Shown here piece after piece: positions 21,761-30,567 of a stretch of DNA of 41,826 nucleotides. The position numbers and the translations under genes were made by a program. Origin of the DNA: Oscillospiraceae bacterium (GTDB lineage: Bacteria > Bacillota > Clostridia > Oscillospirales > Ruminococcaceae); assembly GCA_015067125.1 (NCBI GenBank), contig SVNB01000002.1, positions 1 through 41,826 of the forward strand. Direction: 5' to 3'. Every line of letters starts with the position of its first letter. Positions within the stretch are counted from its first letter, which is position 1. Under the pieces are notes generated by a model. The model made no database searches. It was not told the DNA's origin and was given only the letters and a program-made list of their open reading frames with translations.

Positions 21761-22630
21761 CTATTTTTTGATTTCTTCCATAAGCTTTTGCATATCTTCG
21801 GGAAGTTCGCTTTTAAATTCGAGCACGGTGCCGTTTATCGGGTGCTCGAAAACCATTCTGCTTCTGTGCAAAGCCTGGCGGCCTATGTATTCAAGGCTTC
21901 CGCCATAAAGTTCATCTCCGCACAAGGGGTGGCCTATGTGGGCAAAATGCACCCGTATCTGGTGGGTTCTGCCGGTTTTGGGCCGCACCCTTACCGCGGT
22001 GAGCACACCGTTTGCCGCAATGGTTTCATATTCCGTTACAGATGGCTGGCCGCTTTCTGCTATAAAGCTTTTGTGCACGGCGGGGTCGCTGTCATCAATG
22101 GGCGCATCGATTGTTCCGCAGGGGTTTTCGAGCACGCCTTCCACTATGGCAATATATTCTTTTTCTCCGCCGTTTTTGGTGAGCACCGCCGCCGCGTGGG
22201 AATGTCTTCCGATAACGATAATACCGGATGTATCCATATCAAGTCTTCCCACAACGTGGAATTTTGCGTTTCCGTAGCGGGCGGTGCAATAGTTTGCCAC
22301 CGTATCCGTTTGGTGGTTTTTGGAAGGATGAACCGGCATATTCACGGGCTTATCAAAAACTACTATATCCTCGTCCTCAAAAAGCGTCGTTATTTCAAGG
22401 TCAGAGTTGGGAGTAAAATAGCTTTCTCCTTCCGGAATATACGCTTTGAGCACGGAACCTGCTTTTATTCTGTCTATGGTGCGGATAGGCACGCCGTCAA
22501 GCAGCAGGGAATTTTCTGTATGGCGCATTTTTACAATAAGAGCATAGGAAAAATGCTCGCAATAGCGCAGATAATGATAGGCCTGTTTGCCATCGTGCTC
22601 ATCTGTTATATTGAATATAAGTTCGCGCAT
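21761..22630 (-). CDS. RluA family rRNA/tRNA pseudouridine synthase
   Basis: A 289-residue enzyme of the RluA/RluD family. The catalytic motif GRLDMDTSGIIV contains the essential Asp; KPVNMPVHPS and RPKTGRTHQIRVHF are the other family markers, and an S4-like N-terminal part precedes them. It isomerises uridine to pseudouridine in rRNA or tRNA; the exact target cannot be read from sequence. An ATG seven codons upstream exists, but AAAGGAGAG lies just before the ATG at 22630. It is bounded by hairpin terminators on both sides, so it probably has its own transcript or receives read-through from mscL. Confidence 0.92.
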   Translation of the reverse strand: MRELIFNITDEHDGKQAYHYLRYCEHFSYALIVKMRHTENSLLLDGVPIRTIDRIKAGSVLKAYIPEGESYFTPNSDLEITTLFEDEDIVVFDKPVNMPVHPSKNHQTDTVANYCTARYGNAKFHVVGRLDMDTSGIIVIGRHSHAAAVLTKNGGEKEYIAIVEGVLENPCGTIDAPIDDSDPAVHKSFIAESGQPSVTEYETIAANGVLTAVRVRPKTGRTHQIRVHFAHIGHPLCGDELYGGSLEYIGRQALHRSRMVFEHPINGTVLEFKSELPEDMQKLMEEIKK

Positions 22631-22649
22631 TTTCCCTCTCCTTTCGCGC

Positions 22650-22675
22650 AAAATAAGGCGCCCTTTCGGGCGCCG
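22650..22675 (-). terminator. Hairpin terminator behind mscL
   Basis: The perfect GC-rich stem GGCGCCC/GGGCGCC with a 4-base loop is followed by TTATTTT on the minus strand, seven bases past the mscL stop. Confidence 0.8.
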
Positions 22676-22681
22676 GCTGGT

Positions 22682-23149
22682 TTATTTTTTAAGCAAATCG
22701 CGGATTTCTGTAAGAAGTTTGACTTCGTCGGAAAGTTCCGGTTCTTTTGCGGCTTCCTCTTCTGCTGCTGCGGCTGCGGCGGCTTCTTCCGCTGCTTTTT
22801 TCTTTGCTTCCGCTTTTTCTTTTGCTTTGTTAAAGGTTTTTACAATAAGGAAAACAACAAAAGCGATAAGTATAAAATCTATTACGGTGGAAATAAAAGT
22901 TCCGATAGCCATTACAACCGCAGGATCCGTAACCTCTCCGGCTTCGTTAACCACTTCGGGAGAAAGAACGATATTAAGTTCGCTCAGATCCACGTCACCG
23001 ATGATCCAGCCGATAAAAGGCATAAAAACATCATTTACAAGAGAAGTGGTGATTTTTCCGAAGGCGGTGGCGATGATAACACCAACTGCCATATCAAGGA
23101 CATTGCCCTTTGCGATAAAAGTTTTGAATTCTTCTATAAATTTTTTCAT
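22682..23149 (-). CDS. mscL: Large-conductance mechanosensitive channel MscL
   Basis: A 155-residue MscL with the highly conserved N-terminal FKTFIAKGNVLDMAVGVIIA (about 8-28), the first pore helix, a periplasmic loop (DVDLSELN...), and the second helix GTFISTVIDFILIAFVVFLIVK. The C-terminal region is an Ala/Glu/Lys-rich coiled stretch longer than usual. MscL opens on membrane tension and releases solutes during osmotic downshock. ATG codons are adjacent at 23152 (GTG) and 23149; AAGGA fits the latter. It follows trkH by 28 bases and ends in a terminator, so it likely belongs to the trk osmotic unit. Confidence 0.96.
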   Translation of the reverse strand: MKKFIEEFKTFIAKGNVLDMAVGVIIATAFGKITTSLVNDVFMPFIGWIIGDVDLSELNIVLSPEVVNEAGEVTDPAVVMAIGTFISTVIDFILIAFVVFLIVKTFNKAKEKAEAKKKAAEEAAAAAAAEEEAAKEPELSDEVKLLTEIRDLLKK

Positions 23150-23176
23150 CACTGTGCTTCCTTTCTTTTTATAAAA

Positions 23177-24622
23177 TCAGTGTCTTCTCCATGTGGAGGG
23201 CATAAAAAGTATAAGAATGGGGAATATTTCCAGTCTTCCGGTAAGCATTAAAAGCGAAAGAAAAAGTTTTTCCGCTCCGTTAAACATATTATAAACGCCG
23301 CTGTGGCCGACGTCGCCAAGGGCGGGGCCAACGTTGTTAAGGCACGAAAGCACCGCGCTGAACGCCGTTTCGTAATCGTGACCCATTACCATTACCGTAA
23401 TACTTGAAACGGCAAGAATAACAAAGAACGCGCTCATATATACCATTATAAAGCTTCTGGTTTCCTTGTCAACAAATTTGCCTTCGAATTTTATGGTTGT
23501 TACCTCGTGCGGGTGAGCAAGGCGATGCGATTCTTTTCGCAGCATTTTAAAAGTCATAATAATACGGCTTAATTTAATTCCACCGGCGGTGGAACCCGCA
23601 CAGGCACCGGTAAACAGAAGTATCAGAATTATTGAATGGCAAAGCATCGGCCAGTTCATAAATTCCACACCGCCGAAACCGGTGGTGGAAATAGTTGCCG
23701 TGGTCTGGAAGAACGCTTTTCTTATAGCAACGCCTAAATCGCCGTAATATTCCGCGCTGTTAACGCCCATAACAACCGTGCAGACCGCGACCATTGCAAG
23801 AAACACGCGCAGTTCTTCGCTTTTAAATACAATTTTGAATTTTCCTATCAGCATAAGGAAATAAAGGTTAAAGTTCACGCCGAAAATCAGCATAAATATT
23901 GCAACTACCCATTCGACATATGCACTGTTATAGGCGGCTATACCCGCATCCCGCACGCTGAATCCACCGGTGCCGGCGGTGGACATGGCCGTTGTGACCG
24001 CATCAAAAACGCCCATTCCGCTGAAAAGCAGCAGAACCGCTTCCAATATGGTAAGGCCGGTATATATTCCGTAAAGAATATGCGCGTTGGAAGAAGACTT
24101 CGGCGCAATTTTGCCGACAGAAGGGCCGGGCACTTCCGCCCTCATAATATAAAGTGTGTGGCCTTCGCTCATCTGGGTAAGCATCATAAGGAACATGATG
24201 ATTCCCATACCGCCGATCCAGTGGGTAAACGCGCGCCAGAAAAGTATTCCCTTCGGCAGATGCTCCACCGTTTCCAGAATAGTTGCGCCTGTGGTGGTAA
24301 ATCCGGAAACCGTTTCAAAAACCGCATCGATCAAAGACGGAATGGCACCGCTTAAATAAAAAGGCATTGCCCCGAAAACAGAAACCAGAATCCAGCCTGC
24401 GGCAACGGCAATATAGCTTTCTCTTGCAAAAACAAGGTCGTACTTCGGTTTTTTAAGCCCAAAAATCGAAGCCGTGCAAAACGCAGCCGCAATGCTGTAA
24501 ACAAATGGCATTATTACCTCGTATTCGCCGTAAATTACAGAAACAAGCATCGGCAGAACCATAAAAGCAGATTCCGCCATCAGTATCATGCCGATGATGT
24601 ATCGAATCATTTTATAGTTCAT
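23177..24622 (-). CDS. trkH: TrkH-type potassium uptake channel subunit
   Basis: A 481-residue polytopic membrane protein of the TrkH/KtrB superfamily. The pore loops are visible as TVSGFTTTGATI, MSTAGTGGFSVRD, ATISTTGFGGVEF and LSCLNNVGPALGDV. It conducts K+ across the membrane under control of the cytoplasmic TrkA gating ring, encoded immediately upstream (the trkA stop and this ATG are separated by two bases). Length and topology are those of a complete TrkH. It is co-transcribed with trkA and probably mscL, giving uptake and emergency release of solutes in one unit. Confidence 0.96.
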   Translation of the reverse strand: MNYKMIRYIIGMILMAESAFMVLPMLVSVIYGEYEVIMPFVYSIAAAFCTASIFGLKKPKYDLVFARESYIAVAAGWILVSVFGAMPFYLSGAIPSLIDAVFETVSGFTTTGATILETVEHLPKGILFWRAFTHWIGGMGIIMFLMMLTQMSEGHTLYIMRAEVPGPSVGKIAPKSSSNAHILYGIYTGLTILEAVLLLFSGMGVFDAVTTAMSTAGTGGFSVRDAGIAAYNSAYVEWVVAIFMLIFGVNFNLYFLMLIGKFKIVFKSEELRVFLAMVAVCTVVMGVNSAEYYGDLGVAIRKAFFQTTATISTTGFGGVEFMNWPMLCHSIILILLFTGACAGSTAGGIKLSRIIMTFKMLRKESHRLAHPHEVTTIKFEGKFVDKETRSFIMVYMSAFFVILAVSSITVMVMGHDYETAFSAVLSCLNNVGPALGDVGHSGVYNMFNGAEKLFLSLLMLTGRLEIFPILILFMPSTWRRH

Positions 24623-24624
24623 AT

Positions 24625-25986
24625 TTACCTCATAATATCGTTAAGTTCTTCTATACTTGCAATATCCGGAGTTATTACAACAACAGAATCGCCTTTTTTT
24701 ATGGTATCGAAACCGCCGGGGATAATTGCTTTTCCGTGGCGGACTATTGCCGCCACAAGAACGTTATCTTTTATAGGAAGATCCTTTAACGGAATTCCGA
24801 TAAAGCTTTCGTCTTCGCGCACGATAAATTCCAAAGCTTCTATGCGGTTATCTACTATGCGGCGCAAAGATTCCACCTTGTTTTTGCTGTAAGAGTTCTG
24901 AATAGCGCGGACGTAGGAACTGATGCGTTCCGCCGTAATAAGCTTTGGCGAAACAACGCTTTCTATTCCGCTGCTTTCAATAACCTCCGGGAAGGAAAGA
25001 TGGTGCACCTTTGTGATAACTTTTTCTACATTTTTGGTTTTTGCGTACATTCCGTAAATGATGTTCATTTCATCAAGGCCGGTAAGGGCAACAAAACCGT
25101 CAAAATCCATAATGCCTTCTTCCAGCAAAAGGTCGTTTTCCGTTGCGTTTGCGCAGACTATGGAAGCTTTGGGAAGCATTTCGGAAAGTTCTTCGCAGCG
25201 TTTTGTATTCATATCAACGATTTTTACGTCGATATTCATATCGATAAGCTGATTTGCAAGATAATACGCGATCATGGAACCGCCGACTATCATAACGCTT
25301 TTTACCGGACGTTTAAAACTGCCTATGGCCTCGAAGAAATCGTGAATGTTCTTCGGCGAAGCGGTGATGTTTATTTTATCCCCTTCTTTAAGGATAAATT
25401 CGCCTTTCGGAATGGTGATATCATCGCCGCGGCGAACCGCGCAGATAAGAACCTTTATTTTATATTTGGAATAGATATCCTTTAATGCCAGGTCGCAAAG
25501 CGGACATTCCTTACCGATGGTATATTCAACAAGCTCCACGTGGCCGCGGCAAAAAAGCTCCACGTCGTTCGCGGAAGGAAAACGCAGGATTCTTGAAATT
25601 TCGCTTGCGGCAGAAAGTTCCGGGTTTACTATCATGGAAAGTCCCAGTTCTTCTTTCATAAGTTCCAGCTGATTTCTGTATTCCGGATTTCTTACCCTTG
25701 CGATGGTTTTGGAAGCGCCTATCTGGCGTGCAATAAAGCAGGAAAGAATATTTACTTCGTCTGCAGAGGTCGCGGCAATAACAAGGTCGCTTTCGGCAAC
25801 TTCGGCTTCTTCAAGATATTCTTTGGAAGCTCCGTTTCCGCAAAGGGTCATAATATCTATTCGGTTCTGAAGTTCATCAAGCCTTTCCTGGTTTGTATCC
25901 ATCACAATCACTTCGTGACCTTCTTTTACAAGCTGGGAAGCAAGAGTGCTGCCGACTTTTCCGGCACCGATGATGATTATCCTCAT
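24625..25986 (-). CDS. trkA: TrkA potassium channel regulatory subunit (two RCK modules)
   Basis: A 453-residue cytoplasmic protein with two TrkA-N/TrkA-C repeats: the first Rossmann motif IIGAGKVGSTLA at the N-terminus, the second VMIVGGSMIAYYLA near residue 230, each followed by a TrkA_C lobe (about 140-220 and 370-453). The NAD(H)/ATP-binding ring gates TrkH. The ATG has AAAGGA upstream. It comes 32 bases after the hexapeptide acetyltransferase gene and is presumably driven by the promoter at 26618-26646. Confidence 0.96.
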   Translation of the reverse strand: MRIIIIGAGKVGSTLASQLVKEGHEVIVMDTNQERLDELQNRIDIMTLCGNGASKEYLEEAEVAESDLVIAATSADEVNILSCFIARQIGASKTIARVRNPEYRNQLELMKEELGLSMIVNPELSAASEISRILRFPSANDVELFCRGHVELVEYTIGKECPLCDLALKDIYSKYKIKVLICAVRRGDDITIPKGEFILKEGDKINITASPKNIHDFFEAIGSFKRPVKSVMIVGGSMIAYYLANQLIDMNIDVKIVDMNTKRCEELSEMLPKASIVCANATENDLLLEEGIMDFDGFVALTGLDEMNIIYGMYAKTKNVEKVITKVHHLSFPEVIESSGIESVVSPKLITAERISSYVRAIQNSYSKNKVESLRRIVDNRIEALEFIVREDESFIGIPLKDLPIKDNVLVAAIVRHGKAIIPGGFDTIKKGDSVVVITPDIASIEELNDIMR

Positions 25987-26018
25987 TTATACAATTTCCT
26001 TTCGGATTTATATATTTT

Positions 26019-26579
26019 TCAATCGTTTTCAATATATTTTTTTACTGCCGCCGGAACACCCGCCACAAGGGCGTTTTCCGGAACGTCTTTTGTAACAACG
26101 GCGCCGGAAGCCACCACCGCGCCCTTGCCGATGGTAACGCCGGGGTTGATAAAAGCGCCGCCGCCTATCCATACGTTATCGCCTATGGTTATGGGAAAAG
26201 AAAGTTCTTCTCCTTTTTCGTTTATGCGTTCGCTTGCTTTTGTGGGGTGAGTTGCAGTACAAAGGGTAACACAGGGACCTATCATTACATTATTGCCTAT
26301 TACAACAGGGCCGGCATCATATATTGTGCAGTTAAAGTTGCAGTAAAAATTATCTCCGACAAAAATATTGCTGCCCATATTGCATTTAAAGCCGTTTTCC
26401 ACGGTTGCGTTTTTTCCGACTCCGCCAAAAAAGTTTTTTATAAATGCTGTTCTTTTTTCCGGTTCGGAATAAGGGATATTGCTGTATTCCGTACACTTAT
26501 CCCTTGCGGCAAACATTTCTTTTATACAGACCATGGGGCTGTACATAAGCCCAAGATCCCGTTTTTCAAGTTCGGTCAT
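26019..26579 (-). CDS. Maltose/galactoside-type O-acetyltransferase (hexapeptide repeat)
   Basis: A 186-residue left-handed beta-helix acetyltransferase of the Maa/LacA/NodL family. The N-terminal Mac domain is followed by hexapeptide turns (about 70-170) with the catalytic His in CTATHP and the signature ITIGDNVWIGGGAFINPGVTIG. It transfers acetyl from acetyl-CoA to sugars such as maltose, galactosides or an unknown carbohydrate, in the cytoplasm. GAGGAACAC precedes the ATG. It heads the unit that continues into trkA and trkH. The link with potassium uptake is positional only. Confidence 0.9.
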   Translation of the reverse strand: MTELEKRDLGLMYSPMVCIKEMFAARDKCTEYSNIPYSEPEKRTAFIKNFFGGVGKNATVENGFKCNMGSNIFVGDNFYCNFNCTIYDAGPVVIGNNVMIGPCVTLCTATHPTKASERINEKGEELSFPITIGDNVWIGGGAFINPGVTIGKGAVVASGAVVTKDVPENALVAGVPAAVKKYIEND

Positions 26580-26617
26580 TTTTGTGTTCCTCTTTTTTAT
26601 ATTTTATAATATAGGAT

Positions 26618-26646
26618 ATAATACGCTTTTTCACAGTCAAAATCAA
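26618..26646 (-). promoter_or_regulatory. Sigma-A promoter of the acetyltransferase-trkA-trkH unit
   Basis: TTGATT (26641-26646), a 17-base spacer and TATTAT (26618-26623) on the minus strand. It lies back to back with the vanY promoter in a 195-base divergent gap. Confidence 0.62.
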
Positions 26647-26698
26647 GCACAATTTGGCAAGCTTTTTTGTGCATTTTACCTTTGATTTTTTGCCTTGG

Positions 26699-26727
26699 TT
26701 GACAAAAGCACAAATTTTTACTATATT
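26699..26727 (+). promoter_or_regulatory. Sigma-A promoter of the VanY gene
   Basis: A consensus TTGACA (26699-26704), a 17-base spacer and TATATT (26722-26727) on the plus strand, giving a short leader before AAGGAG. Confidence 0.82.
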
Positions 26728-26774
26728 TGTATATGTGGAAATTTTATTTTCAGAAAAGAAAAGGAGAAAACAAA

Positions 26775-27656
26775 ATGTCCAACGGCACAAGAATCGACCC
26801 GGAAGAGCGCGAACCCCGCGCCATAAAAATACGCCACCCAAAACATACCGGAAGAAAAATCGTTTTTTCGGTACTTTGCTCGCTTCTTATAGTAGCTATC
26901 GGCGGAGGAGTTTTCGCTTTTATTGAATACGGACCCGACCTTGGTTTTTCTATGGTATCCAAAGAAACCTCCAAAGATTCCGAATCGGAAAAACCGGCAG
27001 AGGACGAACCCCTTCAGTCTTCCCAACCGGAAATTCCGGAAGAGCCGGTTTCTGAACCGGAACCGGTTGTTACCGAAGAACCTATTGAGGAAGATCCGGA
27101 ACACGAAGAAGATGTGGATGAACCGGAAGTTCCCGCAGAACCGCCGAAGCCGGAAATTCCAAAGGACGAATGGTATATGCTTTTGGTAAACAAAGAAAAC
27201 CTTTTGCTGGAAGACTATGCCTTTAATACCGCGGTGATAGATAATGAAAACCACACGGTTGATGAAAGAATAGCAGCGGATCTTTCCGCAATGATCGCCG
27301 CCGGCGAAGAAAACGGTCTGCGTTTTGTTTTCTATACCGCATACCGCTCTGTTCAGCGGCAGAACGAGCTTTTTGCCGCCGGCAAAACGGAAATTCCGGG
27401 CAAAGCAAGCGAACACAACAGCGGCCTTGCGGTGGATATCGGAAGCCTTGAAGGCGAATTTGAAGGTTCCGCCGAAGAAGCATGGCTTTTGGAGCACGCC
27501 CACGAATACGGATTTATTCTCCGCTATCCCGAAGGCAAAGAGGATATTACCGGTTTTGCGCACGAACCCTGGCATTACCGTTATGTTGGCAGAGAACAGG
27601 CAAAACTGATTTATGAATCCGGTCTTTGCCTTGAAGAATATCTTGCGCAGGAATAA
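26775..27656 (+). CDS. VanY-type D-alanyl-D-alanine carboxypeptidase, membrane-anchored
   Basis: A 293-residue protein with a basic cytoplasmic tail, one transmembrane helix (about 28-50), a Pro/Glu-rich spacer (about 60-135), and a C-terminal VanY/peptidase M15B domain. The zinc-site signature SEHNSGLAVDIG and the later EPWHYRYVG are intact, so it should be active. It removes the terminal D-Ala from peptidoglycan stems outside the membrane. An ATG 16 codons upstream exists, but AAGGAG is eight bases before the ATG at 26775. It is transcribed alone and ends in a terminator shared with galE. Because VanH, VanA and VanX are absent, ordinary wall maturation is more likely than resistance. Confidence 0.92.
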   Translation: MSNGTRIDPEEREPRAIKIRHPKHTGRKIVFSVLCSLLIVAIGGGVFAFIEYGPDLGFSMVSKETSKDSESEKPAEDEPLQSSQPEIPEEPVSEPEPVVTEEPIEEDPEHEEDVDEPEVPAEPPKPEIPKDEWYMLLVNKENLLLEDYAFNTAVIDNENHTVDERIAADLSAMIAAGEENGLRFVFYTAYRSVQRQNELFAAGKTEIPGKASEHNSGLAVDIGSLEGEFEGSAEEAWLLEHAHEYGFILRYPEGKEDITGFAHEPWHYRYVGREQAKLIYESGLCLEEYLAQE

Positions 27657-27666
27657 ATAAAACAGC

Positions 27667-27699
27667 AAAATCCCCGAACTTTTTGTTCGGGGATTTTTT
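27667..27699. terminator. Bidirectional terminator between vanY and galE
   Basis: The perfect stem AAATCCCCGAAC/GTTCGGGGATTT with a 5-base T loop carries T-runs usable on either strand. It lies between the convergent vanY and galE stops. Confidence 0.9.
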
Positions 27700-28714
27700 A
27701 TTCTTCGTATCCTTTGGGGTTGTTTTTCTGCCAGTTCCAGGCATCGCGGCACATATCCTCCACAGAAAGTTCCGTTTTCCAGCCAAGCACCCGCTCCGCT
27801 TTGGAAGAATCGGCATAATATTCCGCAAGGTCGCCTTCTCTGCGCGGCACAAACTCATGGGGAATTTTGTTCCCGCAGGCTTTTTCATAAGCCCGGAGCA
27901 TTTCCAGAACGCTTATGCCTTTTCCTGTTCCAAGGTTAAAAACTTCTGTTCCGGCGTGTTTTTCCGCATATTCCAAAGCACAAACGTGACCTTTTGCAAG
28001 GTCCGTTACGTGTATATAGTCCCGCACGCCGGTGCCGTCTTTTGTGGGATAGTCACTTCCGAAAATGCTGAGTTTTTCAAGTTCGCCCACCGCCACTTTG
28101 GAAATATACGGCATAAGATTGTTCGGAATATCCCTTGGGTCCTCGCCGATAAGTCCGCTTTCATGTGCACCCACCGGGTTAAAATAGCGCAGAATCACCG
28201 CTGAAAAATCGCTGTTCGCGGCGGAATAATCGGTTATTATGCGTTCAATAAAAAGCTTTGTCCAGCCGTATGGATTTGCGCAGTTTCCGGTTTCCATATC
28301 CTCTTTATATGGCACCGGTGCTTTTGTTCCGTAAACAGTTGCGGAGGAACTGAAAACAAGCTTTCTGCAGCCGAATTCTTCCATAACTTCAAGAAGCGAA
28401 AGAGTCGTATCTATATTGTTGCGGTAATAGCAAAGGGGCACTTTTACAGATTCTCCGACGGATTTATATCCGGCAAAATGGATTGCGGCATCTATTTGAT
28501 TTTCCTTAAAAACCCGGCGCAAAGCGTTTTTATCCGCAACGTCGATATTATAAAGGGCAAAACTTTTTCCGGTTATTTCTTCAAGCCGTTTTATAACTTT
28601 TGGGCTGCTGTTGCAAAAATTATCCGCTATTATTACGTTATATCCGGCTTTGGCAAGTTCCACAGCCGTGTGGGAACCAATATATCCGGCGCCGCCGGTT
28701 AAAAGGATATTCAC
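27698..28714 (-). CDS. galE: UDP-glucose 4-epimerase
   Basis: A 338-residue short-chain dehydrogenase/reductase-type epimerase, the usual GalE length. The NAD-binding GGAGYIGSH is at the N-terminus; the catalytic Ser/Tyr-x3-Lys appears as SSSATVYG and YGWTKLFIE; RYFNPVGAH and GDYPTKDGTGVRDYIHV are GalE markers. It interconverts UDP-glucose and UDP-galactose for surface polysaccharide or galactose metabolism. The start is GTG with GGTGAAA upstream. It is the last gene of the run starting at the MBOAT gene and ends in the bidirectional terminator. Confidence 0.95.
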   Translation of the reverse strand: MNILLTGGAGYIGSHTAVELAKAGYNVIIADNFCNSSPKVIKRLEEITGKSFALYNIDVADKNALRRVFKENQIDAAIHFAGYKSVGESVKVPLCYYRNNIDTTLSLLEVMEEFGCRKLVFSSSATVYGTKAPVPYKEDMETGNCANPYGWTKLFIERIITDYSAANSDFSAVILRYFNPVGAHESGLIGEDPRDIPNNLMPYISKVAVGELEKLSIFGSDYPTKDGTGVRDYIHVTDLAKGHVCALEYAEKHAGTEVFNLGTGKGISVLEMLRAYEKACGNKIPHEFVPRREGDLAEYYADSSKAERVLGWKTELSVEDMCRDAWNWQKNNPKGYEE

Positions 28715-28728
28715 GTTTTTTCACCCCT

Positions 28729-29298
28729 TTACCACACAATAAAATCAAAGGCCAGATTTCCGAGTTTTTCAAGTTCTTTATCCAAAGTGACTTTTTTAAG
28801 CATCTGGTTTATTTTATCCTGAATTTCTTTATATTTTTCTTCCGTAAGTTTGCTCCATACCGCGTTTGATGAAAGCTTTGAAAGCACAACGCTGTCCAGC
28901 GGGCAGTCGCAAAGCGAAAAATCAATCTTTTCATCTATGTATTCCGAACATATATAAAAATTTTTAAAGCACATATTAACAAGCTTTTGGGCAAGGCCGT
29001 ATCTTGTTGCGTATTTATTATCTTTGCCGATAATTTCTTCTCTTCCAAAAAGCAAAAGAGTTTTTTCTATCATCTGTCTTGAAAATTTATAGCCGTGTTC
29101 TTCAAAAATCTTTTTGACCGCAATACAGGTTTCTTCCATATCGCATTTTATATAAAATCTTCCGGCAGAAAGCATATCGATATACGCGTTTTTTATGCAG
29201 CGCATAATTATATCTTCGGAATTTTCAAAATCCGCCTCTCTGCCAAGAAATATTTTCATCAGAAACAAATCTTTGTATGACTTTTCCCCGGTTTTCAT
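28729..29298 (-). CDS. Conserved-looking protein of unknown function
   Basis: A 189-residue, mainly helical, soluble protein; no family is recognised. It has several Cys residues (IICIKNAY-type N-terminal region, CSEYIDEK, SLCDCP) without a clear zinc pattern, and a C-terminal amphipathic stretch (KINQMLKKVTLDKELEKLG). It is accepted as a gene because GGAGA lies seven bases before the ATG, because it starts two bases after the vanZ stop, and because galE follows 14 bases later. Its place in the operon gives no firm functional clue. Confidence 0.72.
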   Translation of the reverse strand: MKTGEKSYKDLFLMKIFLGREADFENSEDIIMRCIKNAYIDMLSAGRFYIKCDMEETCIAVKKIFEEHGYKFSRQMIEKTLLLFGREEIIGKDNKYATRYGLAQKLVNMCFKNFYICSEYIDEKIDFSLCDCPLDSVVLSKLSSNAVWSKLTEEKYKEIQDKINQMLKKVTLDKELEKLGNLAFDFIVW

Positions 29299-29300
29299 AA

Positions 29301-29987
29301 TTATTTCTCCATCAAAAATGCAAAACGCAGAAACTTTTCGATATTTTTTGTTTTTGCCGCAAGATAAACCAAAAAAGCTCCGCTTACGTTAAGAATAAGG
29401 TCGTCTATATCGCAGCTGCCCGCAAGGGTTATAAACTGCAAAAGCTCCACCGCAATAACAATAACCGAACAGGTCAACAGAAAAAAGCCCGTTTGCTTTT
29501 GTTTTTCAAAATTAAGCGGAAGCAATATTCCAAGGGGCATAAGGCAAACGATATTGCCGGCAATATTGATTATAAACTGGCGCATATCCCCTTTTGTAAA
29601 ATATTCCGCTATGGTTCTAAACGGAACAAGATTAAGGCTGTTTTCCGCATACGCCGCAAACAGTTCTTTTGTCCATACAAAATCCGCATTGCCGCTTCTT
29701 CCCCAAAGCGGATCGAAAAGAGTAAGGGCCGCAAAAAGCATTAAAAACAAAGCAAGATATATTCGCAGATTAAGCTTCATCGCTTTACTGCCCCGGCCGG
29801 CTTTATAAAAAAGAAAGCCGCCAAACCACAAAAAAGCGCAGCAAAGGCAAAGTAAAACAAGCCTTCCGGCGGTGGAAAGCAAAAATCCCGGAATAAAATC
29901 CGCCGCTGCGTAAAATAAAAATACAATGGCCGCCGCAATATAAAATAATACGGCGGCCGATTTTTTGATATCAGAATTTTTCTGCAA
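29301..29987 (-). CDS. VanZ family membrane protein
   Basis: About 228 residues with five or six transmembrane helices and the VanZ signature NLVPFRTIAEY, NIAGNIVCLMPLGILLP, ELLQFITLAGSCDIDDLILNVSGA. VanZ proteins confer low-level teicoplanin resistance in some clusters, but most chromosomal members have no known role. The longest frame starts at 30077 inside the flavoreductase gene. A TTG at 29987 with GAGGGA seven bases upstream is more likely and leaves a 17-base overlap with that gene. It lies within the eight-gene run. Confidence 0.82.
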   Translation of the reverse strand: MQKNSDIKKSAAVLFYIAAAIVFLFYAAADFIPGFLLSTAGRLVLLCLCCAFLWFGGFLFYKAGRGSKAMKLNLRIYLALFLMLFAALTLFDPLWGRSGNADFVWTKELFAAYAENSLNLVPFRTIAEYFTKGDMRQFIINIAGNIVCLMPLGILLPLNFEKQKQTGFFLLTCSVIVIAVELLQFITLAGSCDIDDLILNVSGAFLVYLAAKTKNIEKFLRFAFLMEK

Positions 29988-30549
29988 GTTCAAGTCCCTC
30001 TTTAATGGCAGAAGCGATTTCTTCTTCAATTTCTTCCTGAGGAAGATAATCAAAATTGCACCTTGCCACAACTTCAAATCCCTTTATTCCCCAAAGCCAT
30101 GCAAGGGCTTTAAGGTAAGAAGTAGCCTGTTCCAGCGGATCGCCGGTTTCTATCTTCATTCCGCGGGTGGTGATGAACATAAAATTTTCCGCTTTGCAAA
30201 GGCCAAAACAGGTTTTATCATCACTGTCAAACGTTACGCCGAAAAGCGAGCAAAGTTCGAAAAAAGTTTTAAGTGCCGCAGGAATGGACATATCCCAGAA
30301 CGGCGCGGCAACAACGATTCTTTCGGCGTTTTTTATTTTGTTTGCCCAGCAAAGGGCTTCTTCCGAAACGGTACCGCCCGCTCTGCGGCGGTTTTCTTCG
30401 TACTGCACCGGCGCAAGGTCAAGGTCGTTTATTGTTATGGTTTCCACCTCGTAACGCTCTTTAAGTTTTTCTATAATTGGCGTTGCGATGCGCTTTGTGC
30501 GCGAAAGTTCGTTTCTGATGCAGGAATCAATATAGAGAAGTTTTTTCAT
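29971..30549 (-). CDS. Flavodoxin-fold FMN-dependent NAD(P)H oxidoreductase (AzoR/KefF-like)
   Basis: A 192-residue Flavodoxin_2-family protein: the N-terminal phosphate-binding stretch LYIDSCIRNELSRT, then AERIVVAAPFWDMSIPAALKTFFE with the FMN-contact PFWD/M motif, and FMFITTRGMK. Relatives reduce quinones or azo dyes with NAD(P)H, or regulate Kef channels. The physiological acceptor is unknown. The ATG at 30549 follows AAAGGAAG. It comes after the DUF5714 gene and overlaps the VanZ gene by 17 bases. Confidence 0.88.
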   Translation of the reverse strand: MKKLLYIDSCIRNELSRTKRIATPIIEKLKERYEVETITINDLDLAPVQYEENRRRAGGTVSEEALCWANKIKNAERIVVAAPFWDMSIPAALKTFFELCSLFGVTFDSDDKTCFGLCKAENFMFITTRGMKIETGDPLEQATSYLKALAWLWGIKGFEVVARCNFDYLPQEEIEEEIASAIKEGLELAEKF

Positions 30550-30567
30550 GTTTTTATCTTCCTTTCT

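Noticed and set aside
9861..29987. VanW, VanY and VanZ homologues read as a vancomycin resistance cluster
   Set aside because: They lie in three separate operons, and VanH, VanA/B, VanX, VanR and VanS are absent. Each is a common chromosomal family in Clostridia.
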